From contig OV121084.1 in assembly GCA_921293015.1 (NCBI GenBank), forward strand, positions 50,937,864 through 51,001,863: 64,000 nt of DNA. The letters run 5' to 3'. Numbering within the stretch: position 1 is the stretch's first letter; each line of letters opens with the position of its first letter. The stretch is from Phorcus lineatus (taxonomy: Eukaryota > Mollusca > Gastropoda > Trochida > Trochidae). This document shows positions 1-13,500 of the stretch, piece by piece. The position numbers and the translations under genes are program-made. The notes below the pieces were generated by a model. That model did no database searches and was not told the DNA's origin. It saw only the letters and a program-made list of their open reading frames with translations.

Positions 1-3000
1 AAAAAAACAGAGCAAGAATGTCATCACTTTGCCCTCTGCAAAGCATTTAAAAACTGTAGCACATATGTTGGATGATTTATTTGCTAAAATTTTTACTTTT
101 ATTTTGTGCAAAATTTATTTTTCAAAAGAGCGTAAAACATCTATCTCCTCAAACAGATACGCCTTTAATGTAGAATAGGTATCGCATATCAAACCAAACT
201 ACATATGGCCATTTAAGTGTAAACATCTCTAAGCAATTTTGGTTAGGGAAATTGATCGAAGTCGTTAAACAGAGGATGCTACGTTCCATTAAGAAATCCT
301 TGTATTTACCCAAAATAGATTGACTTGTAATTGGTAACATTTGGTATTTACTTTCGTTAGAATTCTATATTTCCCAAGGAAAACTTCCTACAGTGCCCAT
401 AATAATTAGGTCATCAATTACATCTTTGACCAAGCAAGGGAATTTCAACTTTCCAAATATTCTGAATCCAAGTTTTATATACAAGTCATGAATATGTGAT
501 TATTTGAATGACTTCCAATTAAATCTCTTCATGATCAGATAAGTTTAGTTTGTAGATTATACACATTATAATTTTCATATAACAGCTATCGTACAATTCA
601 AATGTCGAAGGATTTAACATCAATAATATACAACAATTTGCAGACTGCAATAGATGAGCTATCTCTGTATGAACATTTGACATTATAACTGCTAATTGAT
701 ATGGTCAATAGCAATTCCTGAATAACTGAACAGCAAGAATGATAAATTAACCCTTTGCCTGCCAATGCTATTAAAGGTCTAAGATACAGGGACCGAAACA
801 AACGTCCTTCACTGGAAAGTTTTGATTCTGGAAATTAATTTCATTAAATTCATTCAGCAGACGAAGAACCAGCCGTTTCAACCAATTTTCAAGCCTTTCA
901 CCTCTTGGAAACCCGACACAAGTATGTATATTAGCCTAATTTCAGGCCTGTATGGGCGATTTCCAGTATTGGATAGTTTGATATGACACTCATGCATGTT
1001 AAATCTATTATGCATTCAGGTAAGATACACGAGAGCATAGAAGAATGAATTCAAAGATATTCAGATTATCATATCTTCTATAAAATTATCACTGTAACGA
1101 AATCATTCCATCCTGAATATATATATATACATTATATATAAATACAATGTCATAAGCTTGAACTATACTCATCCGCATGGTGATAATAAAAATGGCTCTT
1201 TCAGCAATTTTAATAAATACCTGAGCATTTTGGCATTATTTCAATAAACTTGCCATTATTTCAATCTTAACAAAACTGGACAACATAATGGCAGATCTAC
1301 ATACAACTGTGAAGGCACGTCACTGATCAATCATAGCACAAAATCTGTCACCTTGATAACAAATATCGCTTTCGGTACAAAGATCAATCGTAACAATTTC
1401 TTATTGATAAAACTACTACATCCTCATATATATCAGGCTAAATGCCACATATCGCTGAGGGACGGTTATTCATGGCTTTGTTTGTCATGTGATTTTTTCA
1501 GCCAATGAAATGTCATTATGTAAATTAAGACCTTGAATATATGATATTTAGAACTCAACGGATTTGACAAATGGGTGGTGATACTAATGCTAGATACAAG
1601 TCATTTCATTGGTTGCTCATAAAACAACATTGCAGGATGGCCATCTGCACCAATGCTAAAGAAAACATTTTATTTAAATCAAAAGCAATTATCAACCATG
1701 ACATACAGTCAATCCAAGCATGAAGATCACTGTTGAGATCAATTACCACTAATAAAATCTTACAGCTACAATCATTTGTGAGATCAATCACTTTTCACTC
1801 CTAACATTGTTTATTGTGCTAAGAATCATCAGTGAAATGCCATTCTGTCAGATGTTTGGGATCACTAAACAAGAATCCAGCAAGGACTTCAAAAACATAA
1901 ACAAACCAGACAAAACTCATCACAGAGGAAAACAGGCAAAAATCACTAACTGCCGCTGCTGCCTTACTCAAGACAATTCATATGAGGCTTTCGTGATAAG
2001 CTGCCAAAAGTTATTCATCTAAAGGCCACATAGAAATATTCTTAATCATCTTCAAAAACCTCTGGCTAAGTCGACACCTGCATCATTTAAACTTCATTCC
2101 TGGTGACAATTTTCCAATTTCAAATTCATACACATTTCAAGTTTTCTACCTTTAGATCATAGGGTTGTTAGAGTGAAAAAACATTTCCGTGGCTTAAAAA
2201 ACTTGTATTGATACTAAATTTTTGGCGGTTTTCACCTTTACAATTTCCAAATTAAAAGCATAAGAAAGTGATAATGTTGAAGTCCTAAGTTAATAAGCAT
2301 TTTGTATGCAATTCTTTATTCAAAATGAAGATATGAAAATAGTCTAATTCTTGCATTCTAAAAACTTATTATGTCATAGTCTATACATTCCAAAACCATA
2401 CTTAAATACAACTATCATAGTTCAAACATTGACAAGATTCAACCAATCAGGGTAATAGGATCCAAGTTTAATCTGACACCACATGAGCTATAGTAAAAAA
2501 ACAGGAGCATGGTAAAGCCACAAATTAAATTTCATAAAAAAAGCAGACTGTGATTTCTTAAACTGGAAATCTTAAGTCTATCTGAGATTACAGTCAATTC
2601 CAACCAGCATATCATTCTGTACTAAAGATAAAAATCCCTAGATTACTAGATGAAATTGCTATTCCATGCTTATCAAACAAGGCACTGAGACAACTAAAGT
2701 GAACAAGAAATTCCTACTATTGCAGTCCAGATTGCAGATGTGATATTGCAGACAAAGAGGAAGTCAGTACAATTCAAATCGTATCAATTTATTGAGTAAA
2801 ATACTGTGAAAATCATTACATCACAAATTTATTTTACCGTTATGTATATTGAACCATGATAAATGATAATCGAAACAAATTACTTTTCATACACATTTTA
2901 GATTCACTTTTCAATGACTTATTTGGAAAATAAACATAATCTTCTTTTCTTAAAAACTTTGAAATAAAATTGATAAACTATACATTTTTGATGATGTTGA

Positions 3001-4473
3001 AAGTTTCAATCAGTTATCAAAATGATTCTTAATACCTTCTTTCATGTTGAATAAAAGTCTTGAAATGAAAAAACATATAATATGTAAGTTTTTCCACATT
3101 ATGATCTTGGCGCTTTAAGACCACAGACCACACCAAGCTTTAAGATAAGAAACTGTTTCATATAAACTGATCAAAGTGAAAGAATTCTGCATGGTATTTG
3201 GGAAAAAGCAGGTAAAAGTCTTCTAATGCCAGTAAATGGCAGGAAATTTAACAATTGATATCTTACTGTTTCTTAATGGCATGAGGGATTTGGTCTGTTG
3301 TGGTGATTCTAGCAAGGTTAAAAGTTGGAATACTGATGCTGAGGTATGTATGGCTGACTATGTATCAGACTTGCAATCACTGAAGCGCTTCCACAAATTG
3401 ATATAATTAATCCAGGATACATCTTTATCACAGACGACGACAGCCCTCTTACTACACACTGGCATTGGAGGACAAACCAAGGGAGATAATCAAGCTAAAC
3501 AACACAGCTACCTCCCTTTTATTAGTTTCCCCCTCATCGGGAGGCATGTTCATATCTGTGTACATTCTTCTGCATGTAATGAGCCTCTACAATATGTTGA
3601 CTTTTGCCCTTAATGACAGTGAAGGAAATTATCCCTATGCTATTCAATGCATAGAAAATTTATGGTATATTAAGTAATTTATCCTCTGGGCCTATTTTTA
3701 CAATGTTCAGCCATATTAAACATGTTTTCAAAAGGTTTCCAACAAAAACCTTATTATTCAAGATTGCAGATTTGTAGGTTAAGTGGGTTGTTCATGATCT
3801 TGAACATGCCTTTTTTTGAATGCCTGGAGTACACTGTCTTTGTTTTGAATCATTGTATCACATTATCTAAATCATCACAATCAGGTCCTGTAGTAACTGA
3901 AACCCTCCTGCACACATACACACTAGATCTATGCTGTGAGTATTCTCATCAAGTCTTCTGTATAAGTCCATCTGCAAGGACTATGTCAGATGGTCAACTA
4001 CAATCTCCCTCTATCTAGAATTCAAAATCCAAATTCTCAAAGAAATGTTCAACACATAAAGGACACATGATACCATTGTCTGTATCAAGAAATTCCCAAG
4101 TCTGGAAGAAACTTCCAATGTGAACTGTCAGCGTGACTGTAAAGGAAGCCCGGAATAATCCTCCCGTGTTCTGGATCCCTGGAATGTGAAGATTCACTCC
4201 CTTGAGTGATGCAGAAGCTCTTGCTACACACATACACACACACAGAGTGTTGTTCCTAAAAGACAAATTCCTTGTGATCTCTTCCACTTTCCATTTCAGA
4301 CAGGAACAACACTCAGCAGACACATGTACTACCTATAGTTTAGGGAGCAATGTGCTCCATTGGACGGACAATACTGGTGTAGATGATTGATCAGGTGCAG
4401 CAAACAGTTGGTCACCCTCACGAAGCAGCCTGCATGACCAGCAAGCTCTCACAGCACGGTGCACTGTTCTCAA
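1..4473. other. 3' flank and probable 3' UTR of PPP4R4
   Basis: AT-rich DNA with scattered short open frames on both strands, none resembling a known protein. A small AT microsatellite lies near 1,116-1,142. The part from 4,473 down to about 3.5 kb is probably 3' UTR. I see no second gene here. Confidence 0.5.
3518..3523 (-). terminator. PPP4R4: Candidate poly(A) signal AATAAA for PPP4R4
   Basis: This is the nearest AATAAA downstream of the stop that I found on the minus strand (TTTATT on the plus strand). It is followed within about 25 nt by a GT-rich stretch (TGTGTTGTTT). It would give a 3' UTR of about 950 nt. AATAAA is common by chance in AT-rich DNA, so this is a weak call. Confidence 0.3.
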
Positions 4474-4556
4474 CTAACATTTCTTCTTGCTGCTGCTGCT
4501 GGCTAGGCCATTGGTACTGGAACCTCCTCTTGCCTTGGATGTCTTGGGACCGGTGT
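4474..4556 (-). CDS. PPP4R4: PPP4R4 exon 25 (last coding exon, stop TAG)
   Basis: Acceptor TCAACACAG|ACACCG; 83 nt, phase 1 in, ending at TAG (4,476-4,474), residues 854-880. It encodes DTGPKTSKARGGSSTNGLAS and then SSSKKKC-stop. The basic C-terminus resembles the human end (LKSRKSNP) in character only. AGC repeats make the run of four Ser codons. Confidence 0.85.
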
Positions 4557-7500
4557 CTGTGTTGAAGAGAACAGTTTATTATACATATTCATGTCATTGA
4601 TCTCAACAGTTTAAACAAAATTTAGTTTAGTTTAGATGACGATATTCACAAATCCTTTTCTACTGCTGAAAGCTAAAGGCAAAACTGTGCATTAAAATCC
4701 TTTTGTTTGTTGGATCATTGAATAGTCATGTATATATATATAATAATCATATTCTTAAAAAAGATTTCATACACTAAAGATACCTGAAATTTTATTATCA
4801 ACTGAATTATTTGTCAAAATGCCACTGCCTAGTCAGACAGAGCAAAGTTCAACACTATAAATTGAAAAATTAATCAAATGTTCTGACATTTGATTACCAG
4901 AACATTTGATTACCTCAAAAAGTGGAGAAACAAAGAGGATAGTCATTAAAAAAAAGACTGAGTTGATGATACAGGTAGGATTAACGTACCACTGGTGGAG
5001 CTGCTGGCACTGTTCAGGGAGGACCTGCGAGCTGACACACTCGACACCAGGCTGCTCGTCGATGACTTCCTACAGACAAATGTAGTTGTTAGACACTAAT
5101 TTCAGTATGTGATGACGATGACTTCCTACAGACAAATGTACTTTTTAGACACTAATTTCAGTATGTGATGACGATGACTTCCTACAGACAAATGTACTTG
5201 TTAGACACTCATTTCAGTATGTGATGACGATGACTTCCTACAGACAAATGTACTTGTTAGACACTAATTTCAGTATGTGATGACGATGACTTCCTACAGA
5301 CAAATGTACTTGTTAGACACTAATTTCAGTATGTGATGACGATGACTTCCTACAGACAAATGTACTTGTTAGACACAATTTCAGTATGTGATGACGATGA
5401 CTTCCTACAGACAAATGTACTTGTTAGACACTAATTTCAGTATGTGATGACGATGACTTCCTACAGACAAATGTACTTGTTAGACACTAATTTCAGTATG
5501 TGATGAGACACTGGAAAATATATTCATACCAGTTGGTAACAGATCCAAAATTTTCTGCCCAATTTGGATGGTCAATAATGAAATTACATTATTATCCCAT
5601 TGCAATATACGCCTTCTGCAGTAAAACGAATTTCACTTTCTTCGATCTAGAGGTCTGTAAGTCAAATAAATTCCAACCAACTGTCAAAAGCAACAAACCC
5701 ACTTACCTTCAGTAGATTGATCAAGCTCAGAATGGCTGACCAGAAACCCTCAATAAAGGGCCATATGCTAACACATATCCTGCCCTTTGTGTTTTTTATT
5801 TCAAAACACAGTTTGCGCAAATGGTAGATGTCTTGTGGATGAAGTTCTTACTAAAGAAGACTAACCTGGGCCCAGCACTGCCTGGAGTGGGTCCCGGGTG
5901 TCCTAGTCCAACCCTGGATGTGGACTTGGATTTGTTGCCTGAAGCTGCTGCTGTAATAGCATGAATAGTACAGACTTTATTACCTATGTTGTGATATATG
6001 AATGGCGCAGTGTTTTATGATAATTTGCTAACGACTTTTGCTAAGCAAACATTGGTGCAGCACCAGTTTCAACATTTTGTCGTCAGTGACATCCATATAC
6101 AATTGTCCGTGATGACACTGAAACAGGCTGTTTAAATGTTCAAGTTAATTATTTTCTTACCATGTTTTTTTTTTACCATTTGCTATTGTAAATGATTGTA
6201 AAGAAATAGAGCAATAAATAAAACAATTCTTATACTCGAAATTGTGATTAACATTTTTATGAACCTTTAGACAATTTTGTAATAACCCTTTCTGTAATAC
6301 CAAATTCACTAGTTTCACTTAATTCACAAGGCGCAGTTTCTGGTGAAAAAAAATTAATGTACATCATATAAACCCTGAAAATTAAAAAAACATTATATTA
6401 ATATCATTTCACACTGGAGAAACTGCAATGCAGGCTTTGGAAATAAAATGATAGACACTTCCAATAGCCCAATACTGATTGTCTCCAACTCTATGAGCCA
6501 GTGACTGTATATATTTTGATAGTTTGATAAATGTGTCAGCAGCTTTACCAAAAAGTTGCTCTCTTCCTTTTGAGAAGTTGCCAACCCATTTTATCATTAA
6601 TTTACCAACATCAACACATGTTTTTAAAGAAAAAGTAATTTCATCACATCACAAAATAGTAAAAGTTTGCATTAATGACACTTTGAATTTAATGGTGAAG
6701 TGAATGAAATTATGGGCTTGATGATCCGTAAAGGTAACATAATATTATGATCTTATGCAGTAATAAGATTGGATACTTTTTAACATAAACACATATGATA
6801 AAAAGATTGTACTCATTTTTCCATAAATGAATTCATATTCTTAGATATTATAAAATGTAAGAGACACGGGAAATGTTTGATTGATGCTTACTGGTCTAAA
6901 ATAAAGTTATACCTTTTATAATTTCTCATGTTTACAATATTTGCATCTGCAAATAGGAAACTTCATAAAAAGAAGGTTAAGAATCTAATTTCATATCTAC
7001 AGTAGTCAAAAGATTAACTTCTATCTAATTGTAGTTTCGTGTTTCATATACACCATATGCTATAGCTAAAGAAAAAGGTTTTGAGTCTCAAGAAGATATA
7101 AACAAAGGAAATCAAACAAATATATGGACTGAGAGTGACTGTCAAACTCAGCCCGAAACATTTAGGATATTCAAGAGTTATACAGTGAATTGGAGCATAA
7201 CTACAACATTAAGGAATATCTTGAATGAATCAAGGTCAAGGCCAATTGACTTTATTGAGGTTAAAGGGCATCAAGACAGAAATGGTTACAGGGTCCCAGA
7301 TCTCATCATCATGCAGTTTGTAAAACATGAAACAGCAAAAATATTAATGTAGAGACAATGATTGTAAGAAATCTCACAATGATGTCCTGAGCAGAAGTGC
7401 TTATCAAGCACTGGTACATTGGTACATAACTGTGTGATTTAAGGTTTTATTTTGCTATCACAGTTAACACATAACTGCACAGCACTGTCGAATAATATTC

Positions 7501-10500
7501 ATTCTTTGCTATTATCAATTTGCACATTACAAAATTTTAAGATGATTTACTGGAGTAAGAAACATATTCTCTAACACATACCCATAACCCTACCACCTAC
7601 CAGTTGAATTGCATGAAAAATTTATTTGGTATCTTTATACAAAGTTACCATACAGCAGTTGGACACCTTTTCACTAAGTTGGTTTAAATCAGTTAGGTAA
7701 ACTAATTGTAAATGAAATGGTAAGAAAGTTAAAGTAAGGTTTCAACAAAGTTTTTAAAGCCCTATTCAACTTGACAACATTGCTAACAACTGATACTCCA
7801 ACTTAACACAGAAGTTGAATAAATTTGTTTCTATCAAAGAACTACACGCAAGTACTGAAATCATTTATACTGAATAAATGAGTAGAACAAACCACATGAA
7901 CTAAAACATACACAACCAGAATCACAGACTGTAACACAGGAAGTAGCCAGGAGAGTGCAACCAAGGGAGATAACTGGACACAAGCGAGACTACAGCAAGT
8001 ACTGACCTGAGAGAGATTGCATAGAACTGTACACAGGAATCTTACACACATTGTCCTTCTTAGGAGAGCCTAGCAACAACAAGGTCAACTGTTAAAATCA
8101 TTTGTTTGACAACATTACAAGCTATGTCACAACGTTGTCATAAGGAAAAAATTTGTCATTCTTTTAAAATCAGAACTGTACATGTTTCCATTTCGTATCT
8201 TTATCAGTGAATATTATGTAAAAAGTATTTTGTCAAATGTGACATTTACTTATCTTCTAATTGCATTTTGTTATCGTACAGTCTCGCACTATTATCTTAT
8301 TGCTAGTCTTGAAGCAGGCAATATAATCTTGAATACACATCAACTTCATACTTGTGGGGACAGATTCAAGTCATCGATGATCCTTCAGAAGTCAAAACAA
8401 TTTCTTTAAAACTATGAGGCACATGCCTTGAAACATGTTCTATTTATAAGGCTAAAGATTATCAAAATAAAGGTATCTGATGATCGTCAATAGCATTCCC
8501 TCTTCAATCTCCTTTATTCACACTGATATCAGGAAACATGCAGACCAGAGAGTCTCTCACCCTTGCCTATACTGCTGATGCTACTGCCGCTATCGCTTAG
8601 TGGAATACGACTGCCAACGGCAAGCCCATCATTCTTAGGCTTTAGTGGAATGCGACTTGGCTGCAAATCTACAAGACAGAAAGTTCTTCATCTTCATTAT
8701 TGTCACCAAATTGCATGCATTTGAAGCATACAGTAAAAGTCCAAAGCAAGGTCATCATGCAAGGAAGGCAACTAAATGTTTGGAACAAAAGACAACAGCA
8801 GATTAGAAAGATCAACTTGGATGGACCTCAACTGGGTAACAAATTGAGAAAGAAACCCTTTTTTTTGCAAGTTAAGGTTCCGGATATCATTACACAATCA
8901 CATGCATTTGACAGTTACCACAGAATAAAACCCTTTTTGGATTTCATGCGAAGATAGCAGACGAACCTATCTGAAGAAAATTAAAAGAAAGTGAAACTAT
9001 CAAAGTATTTATTAGGGAAAATCAAAATCAGCAGACCAGTCTCCTGCAAATAGAGACAGCAAAAGAAGAATATCTGCACAGCACAACACCACTGGATCCA
9101 TTCAAAGCATACAGAAGTTGTTGAATGTCATGCATAAGGTGGGCATCCAAAAATCCTTAAAAATGAAGCGCTACTTGCAAGAAAAAGGCAACTTGATTGG
9201 TGTCAAGATAGAATAGAACAATTCTTTAAGCTATCAATAGGTCATTTTTCTATTCAAAGTTATAATCCTCATGCAAGAGAATGAACATATGCAATATTTT
9301 CAGAAACATCAAGCTATGGAATGGTGTTTTGGTTTGACAAAGTCAACCCCAATCTTCAAAGAGAGGCATACAAAATAAGGCAAAACGACTGAAGAAGGAG
9401 CTGCCATGCAAAAATTTGAGTAAGGAAGGGAAAGGCAGAGGAAACTTGTCTTCTGAAAGTAAATTCTGAGAAAAAAGATCACCAACAACAAGCACAAATA
9501 TTCCAGCAATTTATCTCATCTGAAGCATGAATGACTGGCCAGGCATTGTAAAGCGAAACAGTTCATATGACAACAAGAAATCTGTTGGTGCCATTTCAGT
9601 GGTGTTTCATAATATGCGCAAACCTTCAGTTATTATTTGAAATCATTATTCAGCCTTTGTTGAAAATTCAACAAAAGGATCCTGTATTTTGTCAAAGTTA
9701 TCAGCCATCAAAAATATATATTTTAAAGAGTTAACTATCACTCTATAAAATCATCATAGTTTGACAAAACTATTTCCTTTTTCTTTCATTAATATCTAAC
9801 CAGGATTATATGTGGCATGCAGTCTTTGAAAGGCTTGGAAAAGCAATAAATATGTTGCAGGTATTTCAAGATGGACATGCGGAGATTCCTGGATCCGCTT
9901 ACCTCGCCGCGGGATTTGCGACAAAGATGGAATGGATGTAGTAGATTTGGATTTGACTAGATGAGAGTTTCTAACCGCCGACACTCTTCCTTTCCCGTCT
10001 TCAACAAAACCAACAAAATGTCAAGGGGGATGATACTGGGAATCTAACATTTGTAATTAGGGAAAATCACTCTAATATGCTATTTACTGAAATTACACAT
10101 TACTGACAAATCTACAACAATGGCATTCATATTTTTTTAATAATAAAGGTTTTGTACAATATTACAGTCTATTCTGAGAATATAAATGTATTCTATCTAT
10201 TTCTAACACACAAAAATGCACAATGAAAATGAAATTAAACACTTGAATCATGAAAGATTATATATAAAAAAACATTTTATATGTAAAAATAGTGAAAATG
10301 GGAAAAGGTAAGAATATTATCAGACATGGTTTATAATAACATTTAATATTCTATGAAACCAAATATGAGGGGAATGTTAGTAGCTAAAACCATAAATATC
10401 AATGGCAGGCATCCTCAAACCATGACCATTTCAAACACTTCCACTGAACAAACCATGCACGCCTGACAAGCAAGCAGATATAAAGAACCAGCAATACAAA

Positions 10501-13500
10501 GAGTAACCTCCCTTGCCACACACATTAAGAAAACTCCATGCAAATATCAGCCATGAATGGTAATGCAAAACAGCCTCAAATAGTTTTTCTTATACTATAT
10601 AGGTCATAATTATTGAGTATGATGATTAGTAACAATCAAGGGGAATACAGAAAATTAACAATATCTGTTTATAGTATGTCTCCTAGTTTAAAGGACTTGT
10701 GCCTTTATGTAAAGATATTTATAGTACCACTATTTATTTCAAGTATCAAACTCCATGTTTAAGTTACACAGAAGCATAGTCTCCTATTCTTTCATCTTGC
10801 TTTCATGCATTACATAAAAGAATATGCATATGATATGTAGTTTTAGTTATTGGTATAACCTCATAATAATCAAATATATGTAATGATAGCATAAGCACAT
10901 GTTTAAAAATAATTAATGATACAATTAAGCAATGCCTTGTTTTTCTGTAGCAATTAAGGCTATATATATCAGAACTCAATAAATTCATGAATGGTTTCAT
11001 TTCTCAATGTTTTTTCTGTTTGAGAGAATGAATTGAGTGAATTCTTTGTCATATTGTGAATTCTTTAACTAAAATATTTCCATCAATTAAATGTTTCAAG
11101 TGAATAGTGTTATAATTATGTACCAATTGCACATATACATACATAAGTACCCTGTTATGACTCTCTGTCTGAGTACTGAAGCAATATCAAATGACATGCA
11201 AACTATCTCATGCCAACAAATTCATTATTAATATAATGCATCAAACACCTATTAGAAAACCTTGATTCTAATCAAAGTATGGAATTAAGTAGAAGTGGAT
11301 TGAAAATCGTGGCAAGAAATTCAAACAACAAACGGTTACCAACAATGAAAAAAAACTGCTCAAGATTAAACTTTAGTCTATAATCTGCCTATGAAAAATA
11401 TTAATAATTTACTGTTCCTTCATCCATAATATTATTTTTCTTTGGGCTCCTAACTTCATATTCACGTGTATTCAGTCAATCTAGACTTGCTGAATGTGGA
11501 CCTAGACTGTATAAAAGGCTCCTTTATATACACAGTCATGAAGCAGGACTAGGCAGATTACTGCCCACATCAATATCCCTTTATTTCTTATTCTAAACGG
11601 GATCCCAGTTAGTTAGTTTGAAACTGGTGACCTTCCTCAAGAAGAATGCATCCATGATTGAAAGTCAATAAGAATTCACTAACCAACTGAAATATTGTGT
11701 TTTGTTTAGCTTGTCAACTTGGATTATCCCTGGACACATGCATTCAGCAACACACCTAGAAAGACACATGCTGGCCTGGAGAAGACCTTCATATATCCAT
11801 AAACAGACACACAGATAGATTGCAGACACTACCCTTGACCCATGGTCCGATCTACAAGCCAGATAGTAAACAGACACATGGACAGACACACAGATATACA
11901 CAAGCTTGACAAAGTAGAAAAGGAGAAACACACAGACAGAAACAAGACGACTTCCCATCAACTATGGTTTGAAGACAGACAGACAAAAGCTGGAGGGACA
12001 GAGAGGCAGAGGGTCACACACACAGACAGACACAGACGACTGTCTGCATACCTTGGCCTGAAGGAGATCTACAAGCCAGAGAGACAGAATCAAGATGGCG
12101 GCGACTAGACTGAGGTGAGACAGGAGGGGTGTTACCTTCAGTATGCAAATGTGGCGGATATAGAAAACGTGACGGATCTGTGTGAAGACAGACAGAAACA
12201 ACTCTTGTAACTATGTCATGAGTTATCAAAATCTTTATCAGAACACTTTACAAAAACTATTATTACTCCTCCTCATAGTTCATGAAAATTTTAAGAGCAC
12301 TTTGAAGTAGTCTTGAGAAATGGTTTCTTAAATTCTCACTACTTTCAATCAACTGCTATTTCAATTTCCATGATTGTCAGTAGGTTGCATTAATTCAGCA
12401 AGTTCATTCACCGTTCAATACAGATATTGTGCAGAAAGAAACATTTCCTAGAGGGCTATTTAGAAATAAACAGTAATAGGCATTATCAGCAGATAGACAT
12501 GGTTTGTAAAATCAGATTTTCAATTATTTCTCAATATCTGTCAATAAAAAATCAGGGCAAGTCATATCAATTATATCTTACCTCATAACATCATGAAATA
12601 TCTTTTGAAAAAGAATTGACAACCAATCTTATTTGATTCATTTTCTTCCAAATGAGAGGAAATATGACTCAATTTGAATATGAAATAAAAAGGATTTCAA
12701 CAGACAATGAAGCAATAGCAAGATGAAAAGGTTTGGTAAGTTGGTGCAAAATGGCATGATTCTATGTAGTAATTAGAAGGACAAATAAAGAAAGAGTCTA
12801 GAAGATCTCAATGATAAGGAAACTAAGGGAACAGAGATAATGATGAAGTTGGAAAGTTGAGCAGCAAACTCCTGATAAATCAGGTACATAGAAGCTAAAC
12901 AGGAAAAATGTAATTTGCTGAAGCAAGATACAGATATTCTACCTGAATTAAAAGATGTATAAACTATAAAAGCTTTTAGGATAAAAGTTCTAGAAAGCCC
13001 AGATCATCACAAGATGAAGACTACCCTAATAAAAGAGAGTAGTACAAGCCATCAATGCATCAGATACAACAACTCAATATTTTGTGATCACTGTTGGGTT
13101 ACAGTTTGCACCAGTTATTAGCAGTTATGTTCTGAAACTTCAGTTTTACTCTTGAAATGGAGATCTATCAATATCTCTGATCCATTATCAAACATACATA
13201 ACAAGTGTGGCACTTACAGCACATAATCAATAAAAACTATTCTTAAAACTGCAAATCTGTCATCAGGTTTATAAGTTGGTATAAAACAAAGTTGTATTTT
13301 GCTTTGTGATGAAAAGTTGTAAATGAAAGTAAGTGCAAATGATTTTTACAGAATAACACTTCTTCTTTCTGAATGTTTATTTTTCTACTCAACAACTGAA
13401 TTTATTAATTTAGCAGTCTATTCAAGTAAACTGGATATAAATCAACTCTATTTCTGTTTGAATATTGTCTGTGCTCCTAAACTCATGGTCCTTCAAGTTA

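Noticed and set aside
5061-5505. Regularly spaced repeat reminiscent of a CRISPR array
   Set aside because: Units are head-to-tail without unique spacers, in a eukaryotic intron; this is a minisatellite.
11665-12229. Overlapping open frames of 70-98 codons on both strands
   Set aside because: All come from the degenerate CAGA/CACA repeat, where stops are rare in several frames.
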